DNA from: Oscillospiraceae bacterium
GTDB taxonomy: Bacteria > Bacillota > Clostridia > Oscillospirales > Ruminococcaceae
NCBI GenBank assembly: GCA_017462785.1
Contig: JAFTQJ010000098.1
Span: 1-34,238 of the forward strand
Length of the DNA: 34,238 nt
Direction of reading: 5' to 3'
The position numbers and the translations under genes were made by a program. Of the stretch, positions 1-7,864 are shown in pieces; positions within the stretch are counted from its first letter, which is position 1; each line of letters opens with the position of its first letter. Below the pieces are notes generated by a model, which was given only the letters and a program-made list of their open reading frames with translations, searched no databases and was not told the origin of the DNA.

Positions 1-110
1 CTCCCACGACCTTTTTGAAAAAAGGTCGATCAAAAACTTTTGTCCTTGCCTTCGGCGTTAATTGAATGGTTTTTCAACAGACTGTTGGGACGGCGAGAGC
101 CGTCCCATTG
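1..110 (+). repeat. Partial or divergent copy (R0) of the hairpin-array repeat family
   Basis: The stretch holds two perfect hairpins. The first has arms GACCTTTT (8-15) and AAAAGGTC (20-27); the second has arms TGGGACGGC (86-94) and GCCGTCCCA (99-107) with a GAGA loop. Between them, TTTTTCAACAGACTG (70-84) matches the right-hand terminal module of the clearer copies at 12285-12446 and 16695-16912. No open reading frame here looks real. The left part may continue outside the window. Whether the first hairpin belongs to the same unit is uncertain. Confidence 0.55.
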
Positions 111-281
111 CATTTAGAGGGAGCATTCCGCAAAACAGGGAATGAACAGCGGCAGGCTGATTTCCAAATGCGTCTGCCGGCACAGGCTCCGTGCATTTTA
201 GAGCTGAATGCAAAAACATACAAATTTCATGTTTATCCCCTCTGCATTTATACCCATAACACCAAAAAGCCCCTGAATCCC

Positions 282-310
282 TTGACTTTTTGACTGTTTG
301 GGCGTATAAT
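282..310 (+). promoter_or_regulatory. Sigma-A-type promoter of the polysaccharide operon
   Basis: TTGACT (282-287) and TATAAT (305-310) are separated by 17 bases. The predicted start is near 317, giving a leader of about 50 bases before the permease gene. This is the best promoter in the first 11 kb and probably drives the whole operon. Confidence 0.8.
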
Positions 311-368
311 GAAAGTAACTGTTTCCAAGAATATGATATAGGTACAACAAAAGGAGTACACAGGATTT

Positions 369-1148
369 ATGATACAGCAAATCAAAGAACTCTATGCTTA
401 TCGCCAGATGATCTTCAGTCTGGTCAAAAAGGATCTGCGTGGACGTTATAAGGGCAGCGTTCTGGGCTTTCTCTGGACGTTCATCAACCCCCTTTTCCAG
501 CTGGTGGTCTATACCATCGTCTTTTCGTTCATCCTCAAAAGCGGCATCGAAAAATACTACCTCTATCTCTTCGTTGCCCTCATTCCGTGGATCTTCTTCT
601 CCGCCTCCATCACCGGCGGTTCTGCAAGCATCGTTGCACAGAAAGACCTCATCAAAAAGATCTATTTCCCCCGTCAGGTCATCCCGATCTCCTATGTGAC
701 AAGCTGCTTTGTCAATATGCTCCTGAGCTTCCTTGTCATTTTCGCAGTTGTTATTTTTTCCGGTGTCGGGCTGAATCCCCTTGCTCTGCTCTGCCTGCCC
801 GTCATCATGGCGGTCGAATACCTCCTTGCAGTCGGTATGGCTTTGCTTGCATCCGCAGTGACGGTCTATTTCAAAGACCTTGAACATATCCTCGGCATCG
901 TTTCCATGGCGTGGATGTACCTCACCCCCATCATGTACGACAAAGCGATCATTCCGGAGGAATTCCTCCCCGTTTTCAATCTCAACCCCATGACCCACAT
1001 CATCGACTGCTATCGGGACGTGCTCTATTACGCACAGGTGCCCGACCTTACTTCCCTTGCATCCTCCTTCGGGCTGGGCGTGCTTTTCCTGATTGTGGGA
1101 TGGGTGGTCTTTGACAGATTGCAGAAGCATTTTGCGGAGGAATTATAA
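369..1148 (+). CDS. wzm: Polysaccharide ABC transporter permease (Wzm/TagG type)
   Basis: This 259-residue integral membrane protein is the membrane half of an ABC-2 type exporter that moves a finished, lipid-linked polysaccharide across the cytoplasmic membrane. The N-terminus carries the family's amphipathic region ending in DLRGRYKGSVLGFLW, followed by about six hydrophobic segments. NPLF after the first helix and the late LNPMTHIIDCYRD segment are typical of Wzm/TagG/RfbA permeases, and the length is normal for the family. An AAGGAG site lies at 351-356, slightly far from the ATG, and no better start exists. The partner ATPase gene follows after a 165-bp gap filled by a hairpin repeat; these two genes are usually much closer together. 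The name is by family resemblance. TagG of teichoic acid export is the same family, so the exported polymer is not known. Confidence 0.93.
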   Translation: MIQQIKELYAYRQMIFSLVKKDLRGRYKGSVLGFLWTFINPLFQLVVYTIVFSFILKSGIEKYYLYLFVALIPWIFFSASITGGSASIVAQKDLIKKIYFPRQVIPISYVTSCFVNMLLSFLVIFAVVIFSGVGLNPLALLCLPVIMAVEYLLAVGMALLASAVTVYFKDLEHILGIVSMAWMYLTPIMYDKAIIPEEFLPVFNLNPMTHIIDCYRDVLYYAQVPDLTSLASSFGLGVLFLIVGWVVFDRLQKHFAEEL

Positions 1149-1157
1149 CTTTTGATG

Positions 1158-1277
1158 GTTTCTGCGAAACTTCCCCCACCCCCTGCCCCCTCCCCGAGGG
1201 GAGGGGGTGAGTGAGCCGGTGCTCCGCACCGGCACCGGCAAGGGCTATCGCCCTTTGAACCCTATGTTTTTGGGGTT
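1158..1277 (+). repeat. Hairpin-array repeat copy R1 inside the polysaccharide operon
   Basis: Several consecutive perfect hairpins are seen. Arms are GTTTC/GAAAC (about 1158-1170), CCCCCTCCCC/GGGGAGGGGG (1186-1195/1198-1207), GCCGGTGC/GCACCGGC (1215-1222/1226-1233) and AAGGGC/GCCCTT (1240-1245/1250-1255), plus a weaker AACCC/GGGTT at the right end. The order matches the other copies in the window, in particular that at 9955-10090 in the opposite orientation. No U-run follows the hairpins, so it is not a standard terminator. It lies between the two transporter genes. No terminal inverted repeat or target duplication was found for this copy. Confidence 0.8.
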
Positions 1278-1313
1278 TGTCATTTGACACTATTTGGTTT
1301 CAGAGGTTATGTC

Positions 1314-2606
1314 ATGAAAGAAAAAGAAATTGTCATTGATGTGCAGAACATCACCAAAAAATTCAAGATCTATCTCGATAAGGGCAGCCAGCTCAAGGAA
1401 CGTCTGCTGTTCCGGAGCCGCAACCGCTTTGAGGAGCGTGAGGTGCTCAAAGGCATCAGCTTTCAGGTGCGGCGTGGTGAAGCCATCGGTCTGATCGGTC
1501 ATAACGGCTGCGGCAAAAGCACCACGCTCAAACTCCTCACAAAGATCATGTACCCCGACAGCGGCACCATCACCATGAAGGGCAGAGTTTCCAGCCTCAT
1601 TGAGCTTGGTGCCGGATTCCATCCGGATATGAGCGGCAGGGAGAATATCTACACCAACGCCTCCATTTTCGGTCTGACCAAAAAGGAGATCGACAAGCGG
1701 CTCGATGACATCATCCGCTTTTCGGAGCTGGAGCAGTTCATCGACAATCCCGTCCGCACTTACTCCTCCGGTATGTATATGCGGCTTGCGTTTTCGGTTG
1801 CCATCAATGTGGATGCGGACATCCTCCTCATTGATGAGATCCTCGGTGTCGGAGATGCCAATTTTCAGGCGAAATGCTTCAACAAGCTGCGTGAGATCAA
1901 GGCGAGCGGTACGACCATCGTCATTGTATCCCACTCCCTCGGACAGATCGAGCAGATCTGCGAGCGTTCCATCTGGATCCATGAGGGCGTGATCCGTGCA
2001 GAGGGTCCCCCCAAGGAGATCGACCTTGCCTACCTCGAATATATGGGGCAGAAGATACAGGAACGCACTGCACAGGAGCTTGCAGAGCAGGCAGCCGCAC
2101 AGCAGGCGGAGGAAGCCGCAAAGCCAGCCCCCGAAGCAGAAGCTCCCGAGGCTGTGCCCGAACCGGAAGAGCCGGAGGAGGTCAAAAAACGCTGGGGCAA
2201 CGGCAATGCCCGCATTTCCGCCATTCACGTTCTCACCAAGGACGGGCAGAAGCAGCGTGTGTTCCGGACTGGAGATGCCGTCCGCATCCGTGTGGATTAC
2301 AGGGTGAAAAAACCCGTGGAGGATGCTGTGTTCGGCATCGGCATTTTCAACCGTGACGGCGTACAGTGCTACGGCACGAACACCCATATCGACAAGCTGC
2401 CGCAGTTCCGTCTGACGGAAAGCGGCACAGCGGAGATCAGCCTGCATGAAGTGAACCTCCTGCCGGGCGAATATCTCATCGACATTGCCATTGAATCCGG
2501 TGACGGCATCCCCGTGGATTATTACAGAGAAGCCTGCCGCATCGAAATGATCTCACCCATCGGCGATGTCGGCATCGCAAGAATCGGGCACGAATGGACG
2601 GTGTAA
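1314..2606 (+). CDS. wzt: Polysaccharide ABC transporter ATPase with C-terminal glycan-binding domain (Wzt type)
   Basis: This cytoplasmic 430-residue ATPase powers export through the upstream permease. It has Walker A GHNGCGKST (62-70), the ABC signature YSSGM (150-154), Walker B ILLIDE (170-175) and the H-loop His207. After an Ala/Glu/Pro-rich linker (about 250-290) comes a beta-rich C-terminal domain (about 291-430) like the Wzt_C domain of E. coli O8/O9a Wzt, which binds the modified end of the glycan and makes export depend on chain termination. The ATG at 1314 is chosen because AGAGG sits seven bases upstream; an in-frame TTG at 1284 would start inside the repeat region and lacks a site. 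A capping methyltransferase gene follows, as expected if this domain reads a methylated end. Confidence 0.93.
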   Translation: MKEKEIVIDVQNITKKFKIYLDKGSQLKERLLFRSRNRFEEREVLKGISFQVRRGEAIGLIGHNGCGKSTTLKLLTKIMYPDSGTITMKGRVSSLIELGAGFHPDMSGRENIYTNASIFGLTKKEIDKRLDDIIRFSELEQFIDNPVRTYSSGMYMRLAFSVAINVDADILLIDEILGVGDANFQAKCFNKLREIKASGTTIVIVSHSLGQIEQICERSIWIHEGVIRAEGPPKEIDLAYLEYMGQKIQERTAQELAEQAAAQQAEEAAKPAPEAEAPEAVPEPEEPEEVKKRWGNGNARISAIHVLTKDGQKQRVFRTGDAVRIRVDYRVKKPVEDAVFGIGIFNRDGVQCYGTNTHIDKLPQFRLTESGTAEISLHEVNLLPGEYLIDIAIESGDGIPVDYYREACRIEMISPIGDVGIARIGHEWTV

Positions 2607-2634
2607 CCCGTCCGCACCAAAAGGATCGGAATTT

Positions 2635-3801
2635 ATGAGCCATTTAACCAATTTTCTGAATGAATTTTCCCAACGCTCCGGCATGCGTGGGAAACTGACC
2701 AAACGCCTCTTTGCCGGCATGCTTGCAGGCTTGCAGGCGGCACAGCAGGATATGTCCGCACTCCGGCAGGAAATGCAGGAGCAGCAGAAAGAACTGAGTG
2801 CTGCGGATGTGCGGCAGGAGGAACAGACCGCACGTCTGATGCAGGAGCTTCAGTCGCTCCAGAGAACAGCGGAGCAGGAAAAGCTTGCATTGCAGCAGCG
2901 GCTCGATCATGCGGAGCAGGTGAATGCGGACTTGCAGGAACAGCTGCGGCAGATGCAGGAAATGCTTGCCCCCGAGGGTGCGTTCCGTCAGAATCTGGAA
3001 ACGCTGAATGTCAACATGCGGAGCAACAATGCACAGCTCGAAACGCTGCAAAGCGACAATGCCCTGTGCAAGCTCAAGCTCTCAGGACTGGAACGCCGCC
3101 AGAATACCGCCGCACCTGCACAGCAGTCCGGCAGTGCTCCGGCAGTACGGGTGCAGGATTCGGACTATGATACGATCGACTATTTCGATTTTGAGAATCA
3201 TTTCCGTGGAAGCATTGCCCGTATCAAGGAAGCCCAGCGGATGTATCTCCCCTATTTTCAGGGAAAAAAGAACGTCCTCGACATCGGGTGCGGACGTGGG
3301 GAATTCCTCTCCCTCCTGCAAGATGAGGGCATTCCGGCACGGGGCGTGGATGTGTATGAGCCGTATGCGGAATACTGCCGGATGCAGGGACTTTCCGCAG
3401 AATGCGGTGACGGCATTGCCTGCCTGCAAACGCTTGACAGCGTGGATGGTATTTTTGTCGGTCAGGTCGTGGAGCATCTGAAAACCGAGCAGATCACAGC
3501 ACTTTGCAATACCGCCTATGAAAAGCTCACGGACGGCGGCTGTATCGTGATCGAAACCCCGAACCCGACCTCCCTTGCGATCTATACGGGAGCGTTCTAT
3601 ATCGACCCCTCCCACGTCAAGCCCGTCCATCCGCTGACAATGCAGTATTTCCTTGAAAAGGCAGGCTTTACGAACATTGAGATCCTCTATCCGGAACAGA
3701 GCAAGCCGGATGTGCAGATCAGAACGACCGATCCGGACATGCAGAAAATCACAGACATCATGTTCGGTGCACAGGATTATGCGATCATTGCTGTAAAGTG
3801 A
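2635..3801 (+). CDS. Coiled-coil plus SAM-dependent methyltransferase, probable glycan chain terminator
   Basis: This 388-residue protein has two parts. Residues about 30-150 form a long Gln/Glu/Leu-rich coiled coil. Residues about 178-388 are a class I methyltransferase with motif I LDIGCGRGE (215-223), the acidic GVDVYEP loop, QVVEHL (277-282) and ETPNP (307-311). The stretch FDFENHFRGS before motif I and the SHVKPVHPLT segment are typical of methyltransferases found beside Wzm/Wzt exporters, where the WbdD family caps O-antigen chains and uses a coiled coil as a length ruler. In WbdD the coiled coil follows the catalytic part; here it comes first, and no kinase domain is seen. The start at 2635 has AAGGAT upstream. 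Chain termination is an inference from context; the enzyme could also methylate an internal sugar. Confidence 0.85.
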   Translation: MSHLTNFLNEFSQRSGMRGKLTKRLFAGMLAGLQAAQQDMSALRQEMQEQQKELSAADVRQEEQTARLMQELQSLQRTAEQEKLALQQRLDHAEQVNADLQEQLRQMQEMLAPEGAFRQNLETLNVNMRSNNAQLETLQSDNALCKLKLSGLERRQNTAAPAQQSGSAPAVRVQDSDYDTIDYFDFENHFRGSIARIKEAQRMYLPYFQGKKNVLDIGCGRGEFLSLLQDEGIPARGVDVYEPYAEYCRMQGLSAECGDGIACLQTLDSVDGIFVGQVVEHLKTEQITALCNTAYEKLTDGGCIVIETPNPTSLAIYTGAFYIDPSHVKPVHPLTMQYFLEKAGFTNIEILYPEQSKPDVQIRTTDPDMQKITDIMFGAQDYAIIAVK

Positions 3802-3864
3802 CGGCGGGGGACAGCGTTCCCCACATTCGGCTTGCCGCAGCATGATCAGAAAGGAAGACCACTC

Positions 3865-4344
3865 ATGGACAACAAAACCATTCATATAGAAGAAATTATG
3901 CAGAATATCCGGAAGGAGATCAAAGAAAAAGGACTTTCCTCCGATATGCTGAGCTTTGAGGATGTACCCTACCAGAAGCCCGATGCCGCTGTGAACGGTG
4001 CAGGCTCCGAGGAAGTGAAAAATTCCCTCGTTTACCTCAACGGACACTACAATGTCCAGCCCTATAAGCCCCTCGGCGGCAATCCGCTGTTTGTCTTTAT
4101 CAAGAAAGTACTGCGGAAGCTGATGAAATTCTACATTGAACCCATCGTCAATGACCAGAACAATTTCAATGCCAATGTTGTGCGTGTACTGAATGCACAG
4201 CAGAATACCCCTGCACCCGACACCGATGAACTGATGAAGCGGCTCGAAGTGCTCGAACTGAACCAGAAGCAGCTTACCCTGCGTGTTGCTGCACTCCAGC
4301 AGGAAAACGCAGCACTCCGTTCACGCATCGGAAAGCAGGGCTGA
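3865..4344 (+). CDS. Small protein with membrane-type amphipathic helix and C-terminal coiled coil, unknown function
   Basis: The 159-residue product is not recognised as a named family. The N-terminus (IEEIMQNIRKEIKEKG) looks helical, followed by a Pro/Gly-containing loop. Residues about 80-105 form a basic, hydrophobic, probably amphipathic helix (VFIKKVLRKLMKFYIEPIV), then a QNNFNANVVRVLN segment. The last 40 residues are a heptad-like coiled coil. It lies between the capping methyltransferase and the first GT4 gene, with one base before the next start, and AAGGAAG lies at 3851-3857. The simplest guess is a membrane-peripheral adaptor that docks synthesis enzymes or the methyltransferase coiled coil to the membrane. 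This is inference only. Confidence 0.72.
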   Translation: MDNKTIHIEEIMQNIRKEIKEKGLSSDMLSFEDVPYQKPDAAVNGAGSEEVKNSLVYLNGHYNVQPYKPLGGNPLFVFIKKVLRKLMKFYIEPIVNDQNNFNANVVRVLNAQQNTPAPDTDELMKRLEVLELNQKQLTLRVAALQQENAALRSRIGKQG

Positions 4345-4345
4345 T

Positions 4346-5425
4346 ATGAGGATCGTACAGCTGCTGACCACGCTTTCCTTCGGCGATGCTGTCAGCAATG
4401 ACACCATTGCACTGCGTTCCGTGATTGCGGAAATGGGCTATGATACGGCGATCTATGCGGAAAACATTGACCCACGCCTCCCCAAGCACACCGCACTGCA
4501 TGTGGAAAAGCTGAAGGATCTCAAAAAAGATGACATCATCATCTACCATAAATCCACCGGCACGGATCTGAGCTTTTCCCTCGGAAAGTACCCCTGCCGG
4601 AAATTCATGATCTACCACAATATCACACCGCCGGAATTTTTTGTACCCTACAATACAGCGGCGGCTTCCCTCACAGAATACGGTCTGGAGGGCGTGAAGC
4701 ATCTGAAGGATACGGTCGAATACTGCATGGCGGATTCCGGCTTCAACAAGCAGAATCTGCGTGATTTCGGCTTTTCCTGTCCCATTGATGTACGCCCCAT
4801 CCTCATTCCGTTCGAGGATTACAACAAGGAACCCGACTCCGCCGTTCTCCGCAGATACACCGAGGACGGCTGGACGAACATCGTCTTTGTCGGCAGAATC
4901 GCCCCGAACAAGAAGCAGGAAAATGTCATCCGGACATTCTACCACTACAAGAAGCTCAACCCCAAGTCCCGCCTGATCTTTGTCGGCTCCTATCAGGGCA
5001 TGGAAAATTACTATGACCGCCTGCAAACCTATGTGCAGGCTCTTGGGCTTTCCGATGTCATTTTCACAGGACATATCAAATTCGCCGAAATCCTTGCCTA
5101 TTACCGTGCAGCCAATGTCTTTCTGTGCATGAGTGAGCATGAGGGCTTCTGTGTGCCGCTGGTCGAGGCAATGCATTTTCAGGTGCCCGTCATTGCCTAT
5201 GATACCAGTGCGATTGCTGACACCCTCGGCGGCAGCGGTATCCTCCTGCAAAGCAATGACCCCCTTGAAGCAGCAATGGTCATTGACCGCCTTGTGACGG
5301 ATGAAGAGCTGCAAAAACAGGTCATTGCAGGACAGAACAGGCGGCTTGCAGATTTTCAGTATGAAAAGGTGCGTGAGCTGTTTATCTCACAGCTTCGCAG
5401 TTTTATCGGGGGAGGGGATAAGTGA
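4346..5425 (+). CDS. Glycosyltransferase, GT4 family (first of three)
   Basis: This 359-residue GT-B fold enzyme should transfer a nucleotide-sugar residue to the growing polysaccharide on the cytoplasmic side. The C-terminal half shows the GT4 hallmarks: FVGRIAPNKKQENVI (donor-site lysine region) and the EX7E motif EHEGFCVPLVE, followed by AMHFQVPVIAYD. The N-terminal half (about 1-170) is the acceptor domain. The ATG at 4346 is chosen because it begins the typical MRIVQLL strand; upstream in-frame codons fall inside the preceding gene. It starts one base after the previous stop and its stop overlaps the next ATG by one base, so it is translationally coupled at both ends. Sugar and linkage cannot be read from sequence. 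Confidence 0.88.
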   Translation: MRIVQLLTTLSFGDAVSNDTIALRSVIAEMGYDTAIYAENIDPRLPKHTALHVEKLKDLKKDDIIIYHKSTGTDLSFSLGKYPCRKFMIYHNITPPEFFVPYNTAAASLTEYGLEGVKHLKDTVEYCMADSGFNKQNLRDFGFSCPIDVRPILIPFEDYNKEPDSAVLRRYTEDGWTNIVFVGRIAPNKKQENVIRTFYHYKKLNPKSRLIFVGSYQGMENYYDRLQTYVQALGLSDVIFTGHIKFAEILAYYRAANVFLCMSEHEGFCVPLVEAMHFQVPVIAYDTSAIADTLGGSGILLQSNDPLEAAMVIDRLVTDEELQKQVIAGQNRRLADFQYEKVRELFISQLRSFIGGGDK

Positions 5426-6618
5426 TGAAAACGATCGCCTTTGTTGCCCCTTGGTTCGATGACCATATCCCCGGCGGTGCGGAGATGGAGCTGAGAGAGG
5501 TTTCCGCCCATCTGCACAAGGCAGGTGTACCCGTCGAGATCCTCACGACCTGCGTAAAGGAATTCGGCTCGGACTGGAGCGTGAATTTCCACAAGGCAGG
5601 CACCTCCACGCTCGAAAGCGGCATCCCCATCCGCCGTTTCCCCGTCAGAAAACGGGATACAGCACGCTTTGATGCCGTCAATGCAAAGCTCATCCAGAAA
5701 ATGCCCGTCACGCTGGAGGAGGAGGACGTGTTCCTCTCCGAGATGGTGAACAGTCCGGAGCTGTATGAGTATATCCGGACGCATCAGGACGCATATTCGG
5801 TGTTTGTCCATATCCCCTACATGTTCGGCACGACCTATTACGGCGTGCAGGCGGCACCGGAAAAGGCAGTGCTGATCCCCTGTTTCCATGATGAGGGCTA
5901 TGCCTATTTCCAGCGGTTCCGTGAGGTGTTCCGCACGGCTGCCGGCATGGTCTACAATGCAAGACCCGAAATGGAGCTGGCAGAGCGTCTGTACGGCTTT
6001 TCGGAAACCGGTGTCCGGCAGATCCTCATGGGCATCGGCATGGATACCTCCATTTCCGGTGATGCGGAGCGTTTCCGGAAGAAATACCGCATGGATCAGC
6101 CCTTTCTGCTCTATGCCGGAAGAAAGGACACGGGAAAGAATGTCCACACGCTTCTGCAATACTTCTCCGAGTACAGAAAGCGGCATGAAACCGACCTTCA
6201 GCTCGTGCTGATCGGCGGCGGTTCGATTGAAATTCCGGCGGATGTCCGTGATGCCGTGCACGATCTCGGCTTTGTGGATGCACAGGACAAATACGATGCC
6301 TGTGCCGCAGCAGAGCTTTTGTGCCAGCCGTCGAAAAATGAGAGCTTTTCGCTGGTCATCATGGAAAGCTGGCTCTGCGGCAGACCGGTTCTCGTGCATG
6401 ATGCCTGTGCGGTAACGAAGAATTTCGCAAGGGAATCGAACGGCGGCTTGTACTTTGCAGATTATTTTGAATTTGAGGGCTGTGTGAACTACATCCTCCA
6501 TCATCCGGAGATCGCCCGAATCATGGGCGAAAACGGCGGTTCCTATGTACGGGAGCATTTTGACTGGGATGTGATCACGCAGAAATATCTGGCGTTTTTT
6601 GCGGAAATAGAGGGCTGA
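5425..6618 (+). CDS. Glycosyltransferase, GT4 family (second of three)
   Basis: This 397-residue GT-B glycosyltransferase opens with KTIAFVAPWFDDHIPGGAE, the glycine-rich first loop of GT4 enzymes. LYAGRKDTGKNVHTLLQYF and the EX7E-type segment NESFSLVIMES mark the donor domain. It closely resembles the next gene in layout and motifs (LQYFSEYRKRH against FQYFLEYKGRH), so the two look like tandem duplicates that diverged in specificity. GGAGGGG at 5411-5417 supports the ATG at 5425; a GTG one codon earlier at 5422 is possible. Its start overlaps the preceding stop. It acts in the cytoplasm on the lipid-linked glycan, with unknown sugar. Confidence 0.88.
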   Translation: MKTIAFVAPWFDDHIPGGAEMELREVSAHLHKAGVPVEILTTCVKEFGSDWSVNFHKAGTSTLESGIPIRRFPVRKRDTARFDAVNAKLIQKMPVTLEEEDVFLSEMVNSPELYEYIRTHQDAYSVFVHIPYMFGTTYYGVQAAPEKAVLIPCFHDEGYAYFQRFREVFRTAAGMVYNARPEMELAERLYGFSETGVRQILMGIGMDTSISGDAERFRKKYRMDQPFLLYAGRKDTGKNVHTLLQYFSEYRKRHETDLQLVLIGGGSIEIPADVRDAVHDLGFVDAQDKYDACAAAELLCQPSKNESFSLVIMESWLCGRPVLVHDACAVTKNFARESNGGLYFADYFEFEGCVNYILHHPEIARIMGENGGSYVREHFDWDVITQKYLAFFAEIEG

Positions 6619-6679
6619 TCCCCGCAAAGCCATTCCCATGAAACCCGCTGCTGATATAACGATTCAGAAAGGTGATTAT

Positions 6680-7864
6680 ATGAAAAGAATCGCACTTGTG
6701 AACCAACGCTATGGACTCGAAGTCAACGGCGGTTCTGAGTATTATACAAGACTCATCGCAGAACGTCTGACTTCCCATTATCAGGTGGATGTCATTACCA
6801 CCAAGGCTCTGGAATATACCACTTGGGAAAACCACTATACCGCCGATGAGGAGATCCTCAACGATGTCCGTGTCCTGCGGTTTCCGGTGAAGCATCCCCG
6901 TGCAAAGGACTTCAACGAATGCAACGGCTCCTATTTGCAGGCACTCTCGGACGGCAAGCCCGACCCTGCAAAGGAGGCAGTCTGGTTTGAAAAACAGGGA
7001 CCTTACTGTCCGGCAGCCATTGACTATATCCGTGCCCACAAAAATGACTATGATGCGTTCATTTTTGTCACCTACCTCTACTATCTCACCGTCATGGGCA
7101 TGCCCGAGGTCAGGGAAAAAGCCATCTTCATCCCCACCGCACACGAGGAACCGTTCATCCATTTCAAAACCTATGAAACCCTCTTCACCCTCCCGAAAGC
7201 CTATATCTTCCTCACGGACGAGGAAAAGGAGCTGGTGCAGGGGCTGTTCCATACGGAGCACATTCCCTGCGATGTGATGGGAACGGGCGTGGATATTCCA
7301 GAAAAGCCCGATGCTCTGCGGTTCCGTGAAAAATACGGCATCACGGACGATTACCTCATCTATGTCGGCAGGATCGACGAGGGCAAGGACTGCCCACGCC
7401 TGTTCCAGTATTTTCTCGAATACAAGGGGCGGCATCCCGAAAGCCGCTTAAAGCTCGTCCTCATGGGCAAGCCTGCCTGTATGATCCCAAGACACGGGGA
7501 CATCATCAGTCTGGGATTTGTCAGCGAGGAGGACAAATTTGACGGCATTTCCGGTGCAAAGGCACTTGTCCTCCCATCGAAGTTCGAGAGCCTGTCCATC
7601 TCCGTGCTCGAAGCTATGGCTCTGCATGTGCCGGTCATCGTCAACGGTGTCTGTGAGGTGCTCAAGGGGCACTGCCAGAAGAGCAATGCAGGGCTGTATT
7701 ACTATGATTATCTCGAATTTGAGGGCATCGTGGATTATCTTTTCTCCCATCCGACGGAATACGCCGCTATGTGTGAGAATGCACGGTGCTATATTGACCA
7801 ATACTATGACTGGAATGTCATCATGGAGAAATTCCGTGCAGTGATCGGTGAGGTGACAGGATGA
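6680..7864 (+). CDS. Glycosyltransferase, GT4 family (third of three)
   Basis: The 394-residue product starts with KRIALVNQRYGLEVNGGSE, a GT4 first loop. It continues with the donor-site segment IYVGRIDEGKDCPRLFQYF and the EX7E motif KFESLSISVLEAM. Architecture and motif spacing match the preceding gene, suggesting duplication. The start at 6680 follows AAAGGTGAT; the ORF is open from 6638 but no better ribosome site exists there. About 60 bases separate it from the previous stop, and its own stop overlaps the following membrane-protein gene as ATGA. It is a probable polymerising or branch-adding sugar transferase of the exported glycan. Confidence 0.88.
   Translation: MKRIALVNQRYGLEVNGGSEYYTRLIAERLTSHYQVDVITTKALEYTTWENHYTADEEILNDVRVLRFPVKHPRAKDFNECNGSYLQALSDGKPDPAKEAVWFEKQGPYCPAAIDYIRAHKNDYDAFIFVTYLYYLTVMGMPEVREKAIFIPTAHEEPFIHFKTYETLFTLPKAYIFLTDEEKELVQGLFHTEHIPCDVMGTGVDIPEKPDALRFREKYGITDDYLIYVGRIDEGKDCPRLFQYFLEYKGRHPESRLKLVLMGKPACMIPRHGDIISLGFVSEEDKFDGISGAKALVLPSKFESLSISVLEAMALHVPVIVNGVCEVLKGHCQKSNAGLYYYDYLEFEGIVDYLFSHPTEYAAMCENARCYIDQYYDWNVIMEKFRAVIGEVTG

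Noticed and set aside
1158-1277. Repeat copies read as ordinary intrinsic terminators
   Set aside because: The hairpins lack following U-runs, occur in arrays, lie inside operons and share order between distant sites.
1284-1313. Upstream TTG start for the Wzt ATPase
   Set aside because: It has no ribosome site, and the ATG at 1314 has AGAGG at good spacing.
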